Source of the DNA: JAOTYV01 sp964469835
GTDB lineage: Bacteria; Pseudomonadota; Alphaproteobacteria; UBA8366
DNA: 8,434 nt
Direction of reading: 5' to 3'
Assembly: GCA_964469835.1 (NCBI GenBank)
Contig: CAYYBI010000429.1
Span: 1-8,434, forward strand
Both the position numbers and the translations under genes were made by a program. Of the stretch, positions 1 to 6,363 are shown piece by piece. The notes under the pieces are model-generated. The model made no database searches. It was not told where the DNA came from and saw only the letters and a list, made by a program, of their open reading frames with translations. Position 1 is the stretch's first letter; every line of letters starts with the position of its first letter.

Positions 1-141
1 TCGTTCCCCCGGCGTGGTTCCGTGTTTTTTGATGTCGCTTGGCTTCGGCTTATCCGCCGCATCCACGGACACCGCCAGCAATCCAATTGCGGTCGCCGCA
101 ACCAACGCTCCTATCACGCCTGACAATGACCGGGTACCCAT
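1..141 (-). CDS. Exported protein of unknown function, N-terminal fragment (3' end outside window)
   Basis: Forty-seven codons are visible, read leftward from an ATG at 141-139 and open to the window edge. The translation starts MGTRSLSGVIGALVAATAIG and has a textbook Sec signal: a short basic n-region (R4), a hydrophobic core at about residues 8-26, and a likely cleavage near VDA-AD at residues 26-30. A polar, lysine-rich mature start (KPKPSDIKKHG) follows. A strong Shine-Dalgarno GAGGAG (complement of 151-156) lies nine bases before the ATG, and an FNR-type palindrome sits about 62 bases upstream. Both support a real gene divergent from nosR. The mature part seen is too short to name a family: a periplasmic c-type cytochrome or a copper protein would fit the setting, but no CXXCH or copper motif is visible. 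It is not nosZ, whose precursor carries a twin-arginine signal. Confidence is good for an exported product and nil for function. Confidence 0.72.
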   Translation of the reverse strand, partial: MGTRSLSGVIGALVAATAIGLLAVSVDAADKPKPSDIKKHGTTPGER

Positions 142-202
142 AGCTCAAATCTCCTCATTTGATCGATTCGCTCAACACTATGGATACCGCCAACGATAGT
201 CC

Positions 203-216
203 TTGACCGCCGTCAA
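203..216. promoter_or_regulatory. FNR/DNR/FixK-type operator, probably for the leftward gene
   Basis: TTGAC-CGCC-GTCAA is a perfect inverted repeat of 5-bp arms around a 4-bp spacer. This is the geometry of FNR-family sites (TTGAT-N4-ATCAA), and it matches the FixK2 form TTGA-N6-TCAA exactly. Its centre is at 209.5. If it works as a class II activator site (centre at -41.5), leftward transcription would start near 168. A fair -10 hexamer, CATAGT (complement of 177-182, 4 of 6 to TATAAT), lies just where that start needs it, leaving about 27 bases of leader before the leftward ATG. The regulator is not encoded in the window, so FNR, DNR/NnrR and FixK cannot be told apart. Confidence 0.66.
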
Positions 217-283
217 GCCTCCGGCGCGGCGGCCCCGGCGAGATCGCCCGACAACGGCACGGACGCCCGCACGCCGCGCCCGC

Positions 284-297
284 TTGAGCTTGATCAA
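284..297. promoter_or_regulatory. FNR/DNR-type operator, probably for nosR
   Basis: TTGAG-CTTG-ATCAA matches the FNR-family consensus TTGAT-N4-ATCAA at nine of ten arm positions. Its centre is at 290.5, so a class II promoter would start near 332, with a weak -10 (TAAGCT, 320-325, 3 of 6 to TATAAT) at the right distance. The nosR start codon follows 11 bases (GTG 343) or 23 bases (ATG 355) after that inferred start site. nosR genes in denitrifiers are commonly under FNR/DNR/NNR-class control, which fits. The promoter elements are inferred from spacing only. Confidence 0.66.
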
Positions 298-342
298 GGA
301 TGACGCGAGATCCAGCGGCTAAGCTTCCAGCCGGAAAAGACA

Positions 343-2514
343 GTGGTTGGTGACATGCTGAGCCGGGCGGCCCGCGGAACGATTGCGTTTGGACTGGTTC
401 TTGGTACCGCCCTGCTTATTACAATCAGCGGTCTCCGCGCCGAATCCACAGAGATTGACCTGACCGCCGCCCGCGCCGTCGTGCCCGAGGCAACGGCAAT
501 TGGCGCATTCGCCGGTACGCCGCGGTCCGCGCCGGTCTTTGTCGAGGACCGCGTTGTCGGCTACCTATTTCGCACCCAGCAGGTAATCGCGAGCAAGGGC
601 TATTCCGGCAAGCCGCTGGATATCCTTGTCGGGCTCGGCCTGGACGGTCGCATTACCGGTGCGAAAATTCTCGAACACCAGGAGCCCATTCTCGTTATCG
701 GCGTTTCCGACGCGGATCTGACCCGTTTCGTTCAGCAGTACCGCGGCCGGGACATCCGTAACCCCATCCGCCTGCAAAGAGTCGGGCCGATCGGCGACGA
801 TACGGTGAGCGCCGTAAGCGGCGCGACCATCTCTTCCATCGTGCTGAACGACGCGATCTTCCGTTCCGCCAGGGTCGTCGCCCGCAATCGAAAAATTCTC
901 GCCACTGCGGGAAGTGCCGTCGACATTGATCGATTCGCGCCGGCAACATGGCCCGATCTCCTGGCCGACGGCTCCATCCAGCGCTTGACGGTGACCATCG
1001 GCGAGATCCGGGACAAGTTTGCGCAACGCAGCCGCCGGTATTTTCCCGAGGGGGTGGCGCCGCCCGAGCCCGGCGAGACATTCCTCGACCTCTACGCCGG
1101 TCTTGCAACACCGGCACAAATCGGCCGCAATTTGATTGGCGACCACGCCTACAACCGGATCATGGCGCAGCGCGCGCCGGGCGATCAGATCGTCTTCATC
1201 GGCGGCCGCGGCCTCTACTCGTACAAAGGGACCGGCTACCGTCAGCACGGCACGTTCGACCGCTTTCAGATCGTGCAAGACGAAAAGACCATCACGTTGC
1301 GGTCGGCCGACCATATCCGGATCGACCGCTTGACGATCGCCGGGCAACCGGATTTGCGGGAGAGTTCCTTTTTCGTACTCCGCGAGGCGACAGGGTTCCG
1401 TGCCAACGCACCCTGGCGCCTCGACATAGCCGTTCGCACCGCTTCGGACAACGGCAAGATGCCGCCGGTGCTGTTCTCCTTGCGCTACGCGCTGCCGGAC
1501 GCCTATCTGCAGCGCAGCGCCGAAGCCATGATCGAAACGAAAACCGAGCCGCTTTGGTATTCCGTGTGGCAAGGCCGTATCGGCGATGTCGCGATCCTAA
1601 TGGTGGCGCTTACGGCGCTTACGGTCCTGCTTTTCTTTCAGGATGCGCTGGCCCAACGGCAACGCGTCTACCAGGCGGTGCGAATCGGCTTTCTCAGCTT
1701 TACCCTGCTTTGGATCGGTTGGTACGCCAGCGCGCAGCTCTCCGTATTGAATGTGCTGACCTTTACCGAAGCGATACGGACCGAGTTCCGCTGGGATTTC
1801 TTCCTGCTCGAACCGCTCGTGTTCATTCTCTGGGGCTATGTCGCTCTCACCATGCTGTTCTGGGGCCGCGGCGTTTTTTGTGGCTGGCTTTGTCCGTTCG
1901 GCGCCCTGCAGGAACTCCTGAACAAAATCGCAAGACGCTTTCGGGTGCCTCAATTCGCGCTCCCCTTCGCCCTCCATGAACGGCTGTGGCCGATAAAATA
2001 CGTGGCGTTCGTGGCGCTATTCGGCCTTTCCCTGGGCGGTCTCGCGGCAGTTCAAATCGTTGCCGAGGTTGAACCTTTCAAGACGGCCATCGTCTTGCGG
2101 TTCGACCGGGCCTTGCCCTTCGTGCTCTACGCGGTGATCCTCTTGGGGATCGGCCTGTTCGTGGAACGATTCTTCTGCCGGTACCTGTGCCCGCTCGGCG
2201 CGGCGCTGGCCTTCCCGGCGCGCATGCGCATGTTCGAATGGCTCAAGCGGCGGTGGCAATGCGGCCTGCAATGTCATATCTGCGCTCGAAACTGTCCCGT
2301 GCAGGCGATCCATCCGGACGGCCGTATCAATCCCAACGAGTGCATCCACTGTCTCAATTGCCAGGTGCTCTACTATGACGACACTACCTGCCCGCCGCTC
2401 GCCGAGCGCCGCAAGCCGCGCAAACCGCAATTGACCGAACGTCTGATAAAACGCTTCTCCGACGCCGAATCCAAAGGCCAACAGGAAAGTAAAGAAGAGG
2501 GGGCGAGCGGATGA
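343..2514 (+). CDS. nosR: NosR: membrane flavoprotein / polyferredoxin of the nitrous oxide reductase system
   Basis: NosR is a membrane protein needed for expression and activity of N2O reductase, and is thought to pass quinol electrons to the CuA site of NosZ. The 723 residues match the family in length and layout. An N-terminal hydrophobic segment (about 13-33) is followed by a periplasmic FMN-binding domain with the flavinylation motif SGAT at 159-162 (T162 is the expected covalent FMN site). Next comes the extra NosR periplasmic region, then about five or six membrane helices from residue 412. Two CxxxCP motifs follow (CGWLCP at 513, CRYLCP at 612), then a ferredoxin-like tail with cysteines at 640, 644, 647, 651 and 667, 670, 673, 683. 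The start may be GTG 343 (GGAAAAG upstream) or ATG 355, which gives a better leader length from the inferred promoter. The stop overlaps nosX by four bases. Oddly, nosZ does not follow. Confidence 0.95.
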   Translation: MVGDMLSRAARGTIAFGLVLGTALLITISGLRAESTEIDLTAARAVVPEATAIGAFAGTPRSAPVFVEDRVVGYLFRTQQVIASKGYSGKPLDILVGLGLDGRITGAKILEHQEPILVIGVSDADLTRFVQQYRGRDIRNPIRLQRVGPIGDDTVSAVSGATISSIVLNDAIFRSARVVARNRKILATAGSAVDIDRFAPATWPDLLADGSIQRLTVTIGEIRDKFAQRSRRYFPEGVAPPEPGETFLDLYAGLATPAQIGRNLIGDHAYNRIMAQRAPGDQIVFIGGRGLYSYKGTGYRQHGTFDRFQIVQDEKTITLRSADHIRIDRLTIAGQPDLRESSFFVLREATGFRANAPWRLDIAVRTASDNGKMPPVLFSLRYALPDAYLQRSAEAMIETKTEPLWYSVWQGRIGDVAILMVALTALTVLLFFQDALAQRQRVYQAVRIGFLSFTLLWIGWYASAQLSVLNVLTFTEAIRTEFRWDFFLLEPLVFILWGYVALTMLFWGRGVFCGWLCPFGALQELLNKIARRFRVPQFALPFALHERLWPIKYVAFVALFGLSLGGLAAVQIVAEVEPFKTAIVLRFDRALPFVLYAVILLGIGLFVERFFCRYLCPLGAALAFPARMRMFEWLKRRWQCGLQCHICARNCPVQAIHPDGRINPNECIHCLNCQVLYYDDTTCPPLAERRKPRKPQLTERLIKRFSDAESKGQQESKEEGASG

Positions 2515-3551
2515 ACGGAGCTGCGCCAGGCGGCCTGCCGCACATCGGAAAGCGTTGGTCACGGCGCCGCGTTCTGTTGATTGCCGCAGCCGCCTGCGGT
2601 CTGCCTTTCACCAGTCGATCCGCTGGTTCGTCTTCAGCGGATGCACCCCCGACATATAGCTGGCGGGGCAGTGCGCTCGGCGCCCCGGCGCAAATCACCC
2701 TGCAGCATCCGGACCCGCGTTCGGTCCGCCGCACGATACAGGCGTGCCTCGGCGAAATCGCACGGCTCGACGCCGTGTTCAGCCTGCACAACGAGCGGTC
2801 CGAAATTGTGCGACTCAATCGCAGTGGCTATCTCCGCCAGCCATCGCTCGACCTCCGCATTCTCATGGAGCAGTCGCAATGGCTGGGTCATATTACGGAT
2901 GGTGCGTTCGATGTTACGGTTCAGCCGTTGTGGCAACTGTATGCACAGCATTTCCGCGAGGCGGATGCGGATCGGCGGGGACCAACCCATGAGGCCCTTG
3001 CGCGGGTGCGGGGGCGCATCGACTACCAGCGGATCGACATCGGAAGCGGCGCGATCGGATTCTTGAAATCCGGCATGGCAGCAACGCTGAACGGCATCGC
3101 TCAGGGCGCCATTACGGATCGAATCGCCGATATCCTGAAGAACGAGTCATACGATCGCGTCCTCGTGAACATCGGCGAAATCGCCGCGCTCGAACCGCCG
3201 GCGAACACCACCGGATGGCAGGTCCGTATCGACGACCCGGTTTCGCCGGGTCAAGCACTGGGCCGCGTTCGTCTCGCCAACCGTGCCATTGCGACTTCCT
3301 CCGGTCACGCCACACGGTTCGACGCGTCCGGCGACCACCATCATCTTTTCGACCCGACAACCGGACGCAGCGCAGCACGTCACCGATCCGTCTCGGTCAT
3401 AGCGAGCACGGCTGCCCTGTCCGACGCGCTGTCAACGGCCCTTTCCGTTCTTCCGGCCGATCGCGCGGCCGCCGTACTGCGCGATGCCGGTGCCGAAAAA
3501 GCGTTGCTGGTGACTCCGGCGGGAACCGCAACCTGGATCGCAGGCGCCTGA
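2511..3551 (+). CDS. nosX: NosX: ApbE-family FAD:protein FMN transferase
   Basis: ApbE/NosX proteins move FMN from FAD onto a threonine of target proteins in the periplasm; the natural target here is T162 of the adjacent NosR. The 346-residue product opens with a likely twin-arginine signal (SRRRVLL at 17-23, then an alanine-rich core), typical of NosX. Family features follow in order: the N-terminal SLHNERSEIVRLNR stretch, TDGAFDVTVQPLWQLY, a glycine motif modified to VNIGEIAA as in NosX-type proteins, the ATSSGHATRF segment, HHLFDPTTGRSA, and SDALSTAL with D305 as a probable Mg/FAD-site residue. The ATG lies inside the nosR stop (ATGA), so translation is probably coupled. NosX is normally the last gene of nosRZDFYLX; here it follows nosR directly. 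Family assignment is firm. The choice of nosX over generic apbE rests on the neighbour and the Tat signal. Confidence 0.93.
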   Translation: MNGAAPGGLPHIGKRWSRRRVLLIAAAACGLPFTSRSAGSSSADAPPTYSWRGSALGAPAQITLQHPDPRSVRRTIQACLGEIARLDAVFSLHNERSEIVRLNRSGYLRQPSLDLRILMEQSQWLGHITDGAFDVTVQPLWQLYAQHFREADADRRGPTHEALARVRGRIDYQRIDIGSGAIGFLKSGMAATLNGIAQGAITDRIADILKNESYDRVLVNIGEIAALEPPANTTGWQVRIDDPVSPGQALGRVRLANRAIATSSGHATRFDASGDHHHLFDPTTGRSAARHRSVSVIASTAALSDALSTALSVLPADRAAAVLRDAGAEKALLVTPAGTATWIAGA

Positions 3552-3736
3552 TGGAAGGCGTTGCTTTCCTCATCGTTGGTGCCGCCCTCTATTTTTTTTC
3601 CAACTGGATACTCGACCGTATCGAACACGCCGCCGGCCGGCGGTTCGAACACCGCAGCTTGATATTTTTCGCGCTCCTGCTGGGACTCGCCCTGGGAAGC
3701 TTCGCGCTGATCCAGAATTTTATGGCAACCGGCTGA
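3551..3736 (+). CDS. Small two-helix membrane protein following nosX
   Basis: This 61-residue ORF starts at an ATG that shares one base with the nosX stop (TGATG), a strong sign of coupled translation. It has two hydrophobic segments, about residues 3-22 and 37-58, joined by a short basic loop with two arginine pairs or histidine-arginine clusters (RIEHAAGRRFEHR). The positive loop predicts a hairpin with both ends outside and the loop in the cytoplasm. I do not recognise a family, and there are no cysteines or obvious metal ligands. Its place suggests a partner of NosR in the membrane or an assembly helper, but that is inference. After it the DNA is non-coding for 108 bases, so it probably ends the first transcription unit. 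Confidence 0.7.
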   Translation: MEGVAFLIVGAALYFFSNWILDRIEHAAGRRFEHRSLIFFALLLGLALGSFALIQNFMATG

Positions 3737-3765
3737 CCGAAGCCATCATGCAACCGGTAGCCAGC

Positions 3766-3779
3766 TTGACCATGGTCAA
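3766..3779. promoter_or_regulatory. FNR/DNR/FixK-type operator for the second transcription unit
   Basis: TTGAC-CATG-GTCAA is a perfect palindrome across all 14 bases, with the same arms as the site at 203-216. It lies in the 108-bp gap between the small membrane protein gene and the next gene. Its centre is at 3772.5, so a class II start would fall near 3814. A -10-like AATACT (3800-3805, 4 of 6 to TATAAT) is placed to match, leaving about 30 bases of leader with a good ribosome site before the ATG at 3845. This is the main evidence that the heme-copper reductase genes form their own operon, co-regulated with nosR. Confidence 0.68.
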
Positions 3780-3844
3780 GGCGACGATTGCACGGGCCGA
3801 ATACTCTTCTCCATTGGCTGGTGAAGCGAGAGGAAGGGTGAGCG

Positions 3845-4030
3845 ATGTCAGAAACGGAAGAGCCCACGGGCGGGCCGCCACAACCCGAAGGCAAACCCGA
3901 ACATATCCCCGCGATGCAACGGCTGCTCGATAATCCCTTTCTACTGCTATTTCTTGGCGTCACCATTCCAACCGTTTTCTACATAATCTGGGGGATCATG
4001 GAGTTGGCCCAGATCCCGATTGCCAAATAA
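3845..4030 (+). CDS. Small single-helix membrane protein, possible subunit IIa of the heme-copper reductase
   Basis: The product has 61 residues: a polar, proline- and glutamate-rich N-terminal tail (about 1-28) and one strongly hydrophobic helix (about 30-53) that ends in LAQIPIAK. A clear ribosome site, AGGAAGG at 3831-3837, lies seven bases before the ATG. Its stop is 15 bases before the CuA subunit II gene, so it is the first cistron of that operon. In B-type oxidases such as Thermus ba3, a small one-helix subunit (IIa, cbaD) is encoded immediately upstream of subunit II. Position, size and topology match, but I see no diagnostic residues, so the role as a structural subunit is inference. 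Confidence 0.72.
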   Translation: MSETEEPTGGPPQPEGKPEHIPAMQRLLDNPFLLLFLGVTIPTVFYIIWGIMELAQIPIAK

Positions 4031-4045
4031 CGAGCGGGGGCAGCC

Positions 4046-4591
4046 ATGGCCATTCACTCTCCTGAGAAACGCATCTGGTGGAACGAGCCTCTCGACCGGA
4101 AGGAAATCATTTGGATCGCGATTGCCTTCACCTGGGGTCTCGTCATGTTCGCCACGATGATCGTATGGCACATCACCGGCCAGCAAAATCTCTCAAATGA
4201 AGCGTACAAGATCGACCCGGAAGTCTATGCCGAGCGCACGGAGGCTATGGCCACCAAATACACGGTGCGCGAGGAAGGTAAGACCGGGATTCCGGTCGTT
4301 CACCCGCCGCCCGGCAGCGAGGTCTATTTGCTCGGACGGCTTTGGGAGTGGTGGCCGATCCTCGAATTGGAAAAGGGCAAAAGCTACCGGCTGCACCTGT
4401 CCTCGCTCGACTGGCAGCACGGCTTTTCGCTACAGCCTACGAACATCAACCTTCAAGTCCATCCCGGCTACGAGATGGTGCTGACGATTACGCCGTCCGA
4501 ATCGGGCGAGTTCGGCGTCGTCTGCAACGAGTATTGCGGCATCGGCCACCATCAAATGGTCGGCAAGATTTATGTCGTGGACAAGAAATAG
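4046..4591 (+). CDS. Heme-copper oxidoreductase subunit II with CuA centre (NorS-like / eNOR-type)
   Basis: This is the electron-entry subunit. Its binuclear CuA centre takes electrons on the periplasmic side and hands them to the low-spin heme of subunit I. The 181 residues contain one N-terminal membrane helix (about 20-44) and then a cupredoxin domain, the single-helix layout of B-type (ba3-like) subunits II. All CuA ligands are present: H125 in DWQHGFSL, then C160, E162 (backbone ligand), C164, H168 and M171 in CNEYCGIGHHQM. No CXXCH heme site follows, so it is not a caa3-type fusion and not the heme-c subunit NorC of cNOR. It is 14 bases upstream of subunit I. Complete CuA ligation shows that this reductase differs from ordinary cNOR, which lacks CuA. 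The specific subfamily depends on the subunit I assignment. Confidence 0.93.
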   Translation: MAIHSPEKRIWWNEPLDRKEIIWIAIAFTWGLVMFATMIVWHITGQQNLSNEAYKIDPEVYAERTEAMATKYTVREEGKTGIPVVHPPPGSEVYLLGRLWEWWPILELEKGKSYRLHLSSLDWQHGFSLQPTNINLQVHPGYEMVLTITPSESGEFGVVCNEYCGIGHHQMVGKIYVVDKK

Positions 4592-4605
4592 GGGGTAAAG
4601 CGGCC

Positions 4606-6324
4606 ATGACAGCCACCACTGCACCGGCGACCTATCCATCCACGACGTTTCGTACATGCCCTGAGACCGGCTTGCTGGTCGACGCAAAGGCGGAGACGCT
4701 GATCAAGGCCAATGCGGTCGTTGCTGTCGTCTTTCTCGCGGTCGGCGGGCTATTCGGCCTGCTCGTGGCGCTGACGCGCTGGCCGGCGGTGCACATCCTT
4801 CCGGCCGATTGGTTCTATCTTGCCCTCACGGCCCATGGCGCAGACGTTCTATTGTTTTGGATCGTCTTCTTCGAGGTGGCGCTGCTTTATTTTGCGTCGG
4901 CGATTCTCCTGAATTGCCGCTTGGCGGCGCCGCGTTTCGCCTGGGTTGCCTTCGCGCTCATGCTGGTTGGCGCCCTGACGGCGAATGTCGCAGTGCTGCA
5001 AGGCGAGAGCAGCGTAATGTTCACCTCGTACGTGCCGATGCAGGCCGCGCCGCATTTCTATTTGGGCCTTATTCTGTTCGCGGTCGGCACACTCATCGCC
5101 TGTTTCGTTTTTTTCGGCACGCTGGTTATTGCGCGCGAAGAAGGCACCTACGAAGGCTCAATCCCACTCGTGACATTCGGTGCGATGACGGCGGCGATTA
5201 TTGCGGTGTTTACCCTCGCATCCGGCGCGATCATCCTGATTCCGACCTTTCTGTGGTCAATCGGCATAATCGGGCATATCGACCCGGTCGTTTACAAGCT
5301 GGTGTGGTGGGGCATGGGCCACTCGTCGCAGCAGATCAATGTCGCCGCGCATGTCGCGGTTTGGTACGCGATCGCCGCGATGGTGCTGGGCGCCAAACCG
5401 CTGTCCGAGAAAGTCAGCCGTACAGCATTCCTGATGTACATCCTGTTCCTGCAACTGGCCAGCGCGCACCATATGCTCGTCGAACCGGGCGTCAGTTCCG
5501 AATGGAAAATCTTCAATACCAGCTATGCGATGTATCTCGCGGTGCTGGGCAGCATGATCCACGGCATGAGCATCCCGGGTGCGGTCGAAGCCGCGCAACG
5601 GCGAAGGGGATTCGATCGCGGCATGTTTGAATGGCTGCGCAAGGCGCCGTGGGGCAATCCCGCCTTTGCCGGAATGTTCCTCTCCCTCGTCATGTTCGGC
5701 TTCCTTGGCGGCATTTCTGGCGTCGTGCTGGGCACGGAACAGATCAATCTGCTCATGCACAACACTCTCTACGTGCCTGGGCACTTCCATGCGACCGTTG
5801 TCGCCGGAACGACGCTGGCCTTCATGGCGATGACCTACTTGGTGATTCCTCTCATCTTCCGGCGCGAGCTTGTCATGAAGCGGTTGGCACAATGGCAACC
5901 CTATCTGTTCGGCATCGGCGTCGCCGGCATATCGCTGTTTATGATGGGCGCGGGTACGCTGGGCGTATCGCGGCGGCACTGGGATATCACCTTTTCGGAT
6001 GCGCAACTGACATTCGACTATCCGCCGGCGGCCTTCCTCATGATGGGACTCAACGGCCTCTCCGCAATCGTCGCCACGATCGGCGGAATCGCCTTCGTCG
6101 TGGTCGTCGTGGGCTCGATACTCTTCGGAAAGCCGCGTGACGAAGCGGCGGTAAAGGCGAGCCCGGTCGTCCTGAGGGGCGGCAATACCGTCGCGAGCTA
6201 TGGCGGCGAACATACCGTGAAGCTGCCAGGCACCATCACCCTGGTCGCCGTCTTCTTCCTTGCTTTCGTGCTCTACTACTACGTCAACTGGAAGTACCTG
6301 TCTGAAGTGTGGCCGTTGAGCTAA
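4606..6324 (+). CDS. Heme-copper oxidoreductase subunit I, probable non-canonical nitric oxide reductase (eNOR/sNOR-like)
   Basis: This is the catalytic subunit, 572 residues with 13 predicted membrane helices as in B-type oxidases. I chose ATG 4606, eight bases after GGGGGTAAAG; an in-frame upstream opening runs through the subunit II gene and is not used. Metal ligands are complete: H77 (TAHG) and H395 for the low-spin heme, H393 (PGHFH) for the active-site heme, and H239, H288 and H289 (SAHHMLVEPG) for the second metal. The oxygen-reductase motif GHPEVY/GHPIVY is replaced by GHSSQQ at 238-243. Glutamine 243 therefore stands where the cross-linked tyrosine should be. Loss of this tyrosine is the recognised mark of heme-copper nitric oxide reductases. 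With a CuA partner this suggests the eNOR or sNOR (norY) families, reducing 2 NO to N2O. An oxidase lacking the tyrosine cannot be excluded from sequence alone. Confidence 0.86.
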   Translation: MTATTAPATYPSTTFRTCPETGLLVDAKAETLIKANAVVAVVFLAVGGLFGLLVALTRWPAVHILPADWFYLALTAHGADVLLFWIVFFEVALLYFASAILLNCRLAAPRFAWVAFALMLVGALTANVAVLQGESSVMFTSYVPMQAAPHFYLGLILFAVGTLIACFVFFGTLVIAREEGTYEGSIPLVTFGAMTAAIIAVFTLASGAIILIPTFLWSIGIIGHIDPVVYKLVWWGMGHSSQQINVAAHVAVWYAIAAMVLGAKPLSEKVSRTAFLMYILFLQLASAHHMLVEPGVSSEWKIFNTSYAMYLAVLGSMIHGMSIPGAVEAAQRRRGFDRGMFEWLRKAPWGNPAFAGMFLSLVMFGFLGGISGVVLGTEQINLLMHNTLYVPGHFHATVVAGTTLAFMAMTYLVIPLIFRRELVMKRLAQWQPYLFGIGVAGISLFMMGAGTLGVSRRHWDITFSDAQLTFDYPPAAFLMMGLNGLSAIVATIGGIAFVVVVVGSILFGKPRDEAAVKASPVVLRGGNTVASYGGEHTVKLPGTITLVAVFFLAFVLYYYVNWKYLSEVWPLS

Positions 6325-6363
6325 CGGGCGCCGGAGCGCATTCGGGTCAAATGGTGTTGGACA

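Noticed and set aside
159..174. TTGAT...CTCAA as a further FNR site
   Set aside because: The half-sites are separated by about seven bases instead of four, so the geometry is wrong.
14..199. Plus-strand 61-codon frame at the left edge
   Set aside because: It is the complement of the signal-peptide gene on the minus strand, which has a much better ribosome site and composition.
159..938. 13-base repeat ttgatcgattcgc at 159-171 and 926-938
   Set aside because: One copy is inside nosR coding sequence; the word is short and there is no flanking similarity, so chance is the simplest explanation.
565..1572. Long minus-strand open frame inside nosR
   Set aside because: It lies wholly antisense to a confidently assigned gene, has no family motifs and is arginine/alanine-rich in the way GC-rich shadows are.
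948..1979. Plus-strand 343-codon frame overlapping nosR
   Set aside because: It is an off-frame reading of nosR with a composition dominated by Arg, Pro and Ala and no recognisable domain.
3737..3765. Rho-independent terminator after the small membrane protein gene
   Set aside because: I found no GC-rich hairpin followed by a T-run. The only palindrome in the gap is the FNR-type operator.
3748..3933. Plus-strand 61-codon frame in the gap before the reductase operon
   Set aside because: It spans the operator and promoter region and overlaps the real small gene in another frame. No ribosome site was seen.
4342..4605. Extended N-terminus for subunit I
   Set aside because: The in-frame extension overlaps the CuA subunit II gene in another frame. 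ATG 4606 has a ribosome site and gives the normal length.
5257..6213. Minus-strand 318-codon frame inside subunit I
   Set aside because: It is antisense to the catalytic subunit and reads as a charged, His-rich shadow of the hydrophobic helices. No ribosome site or motif supports it.
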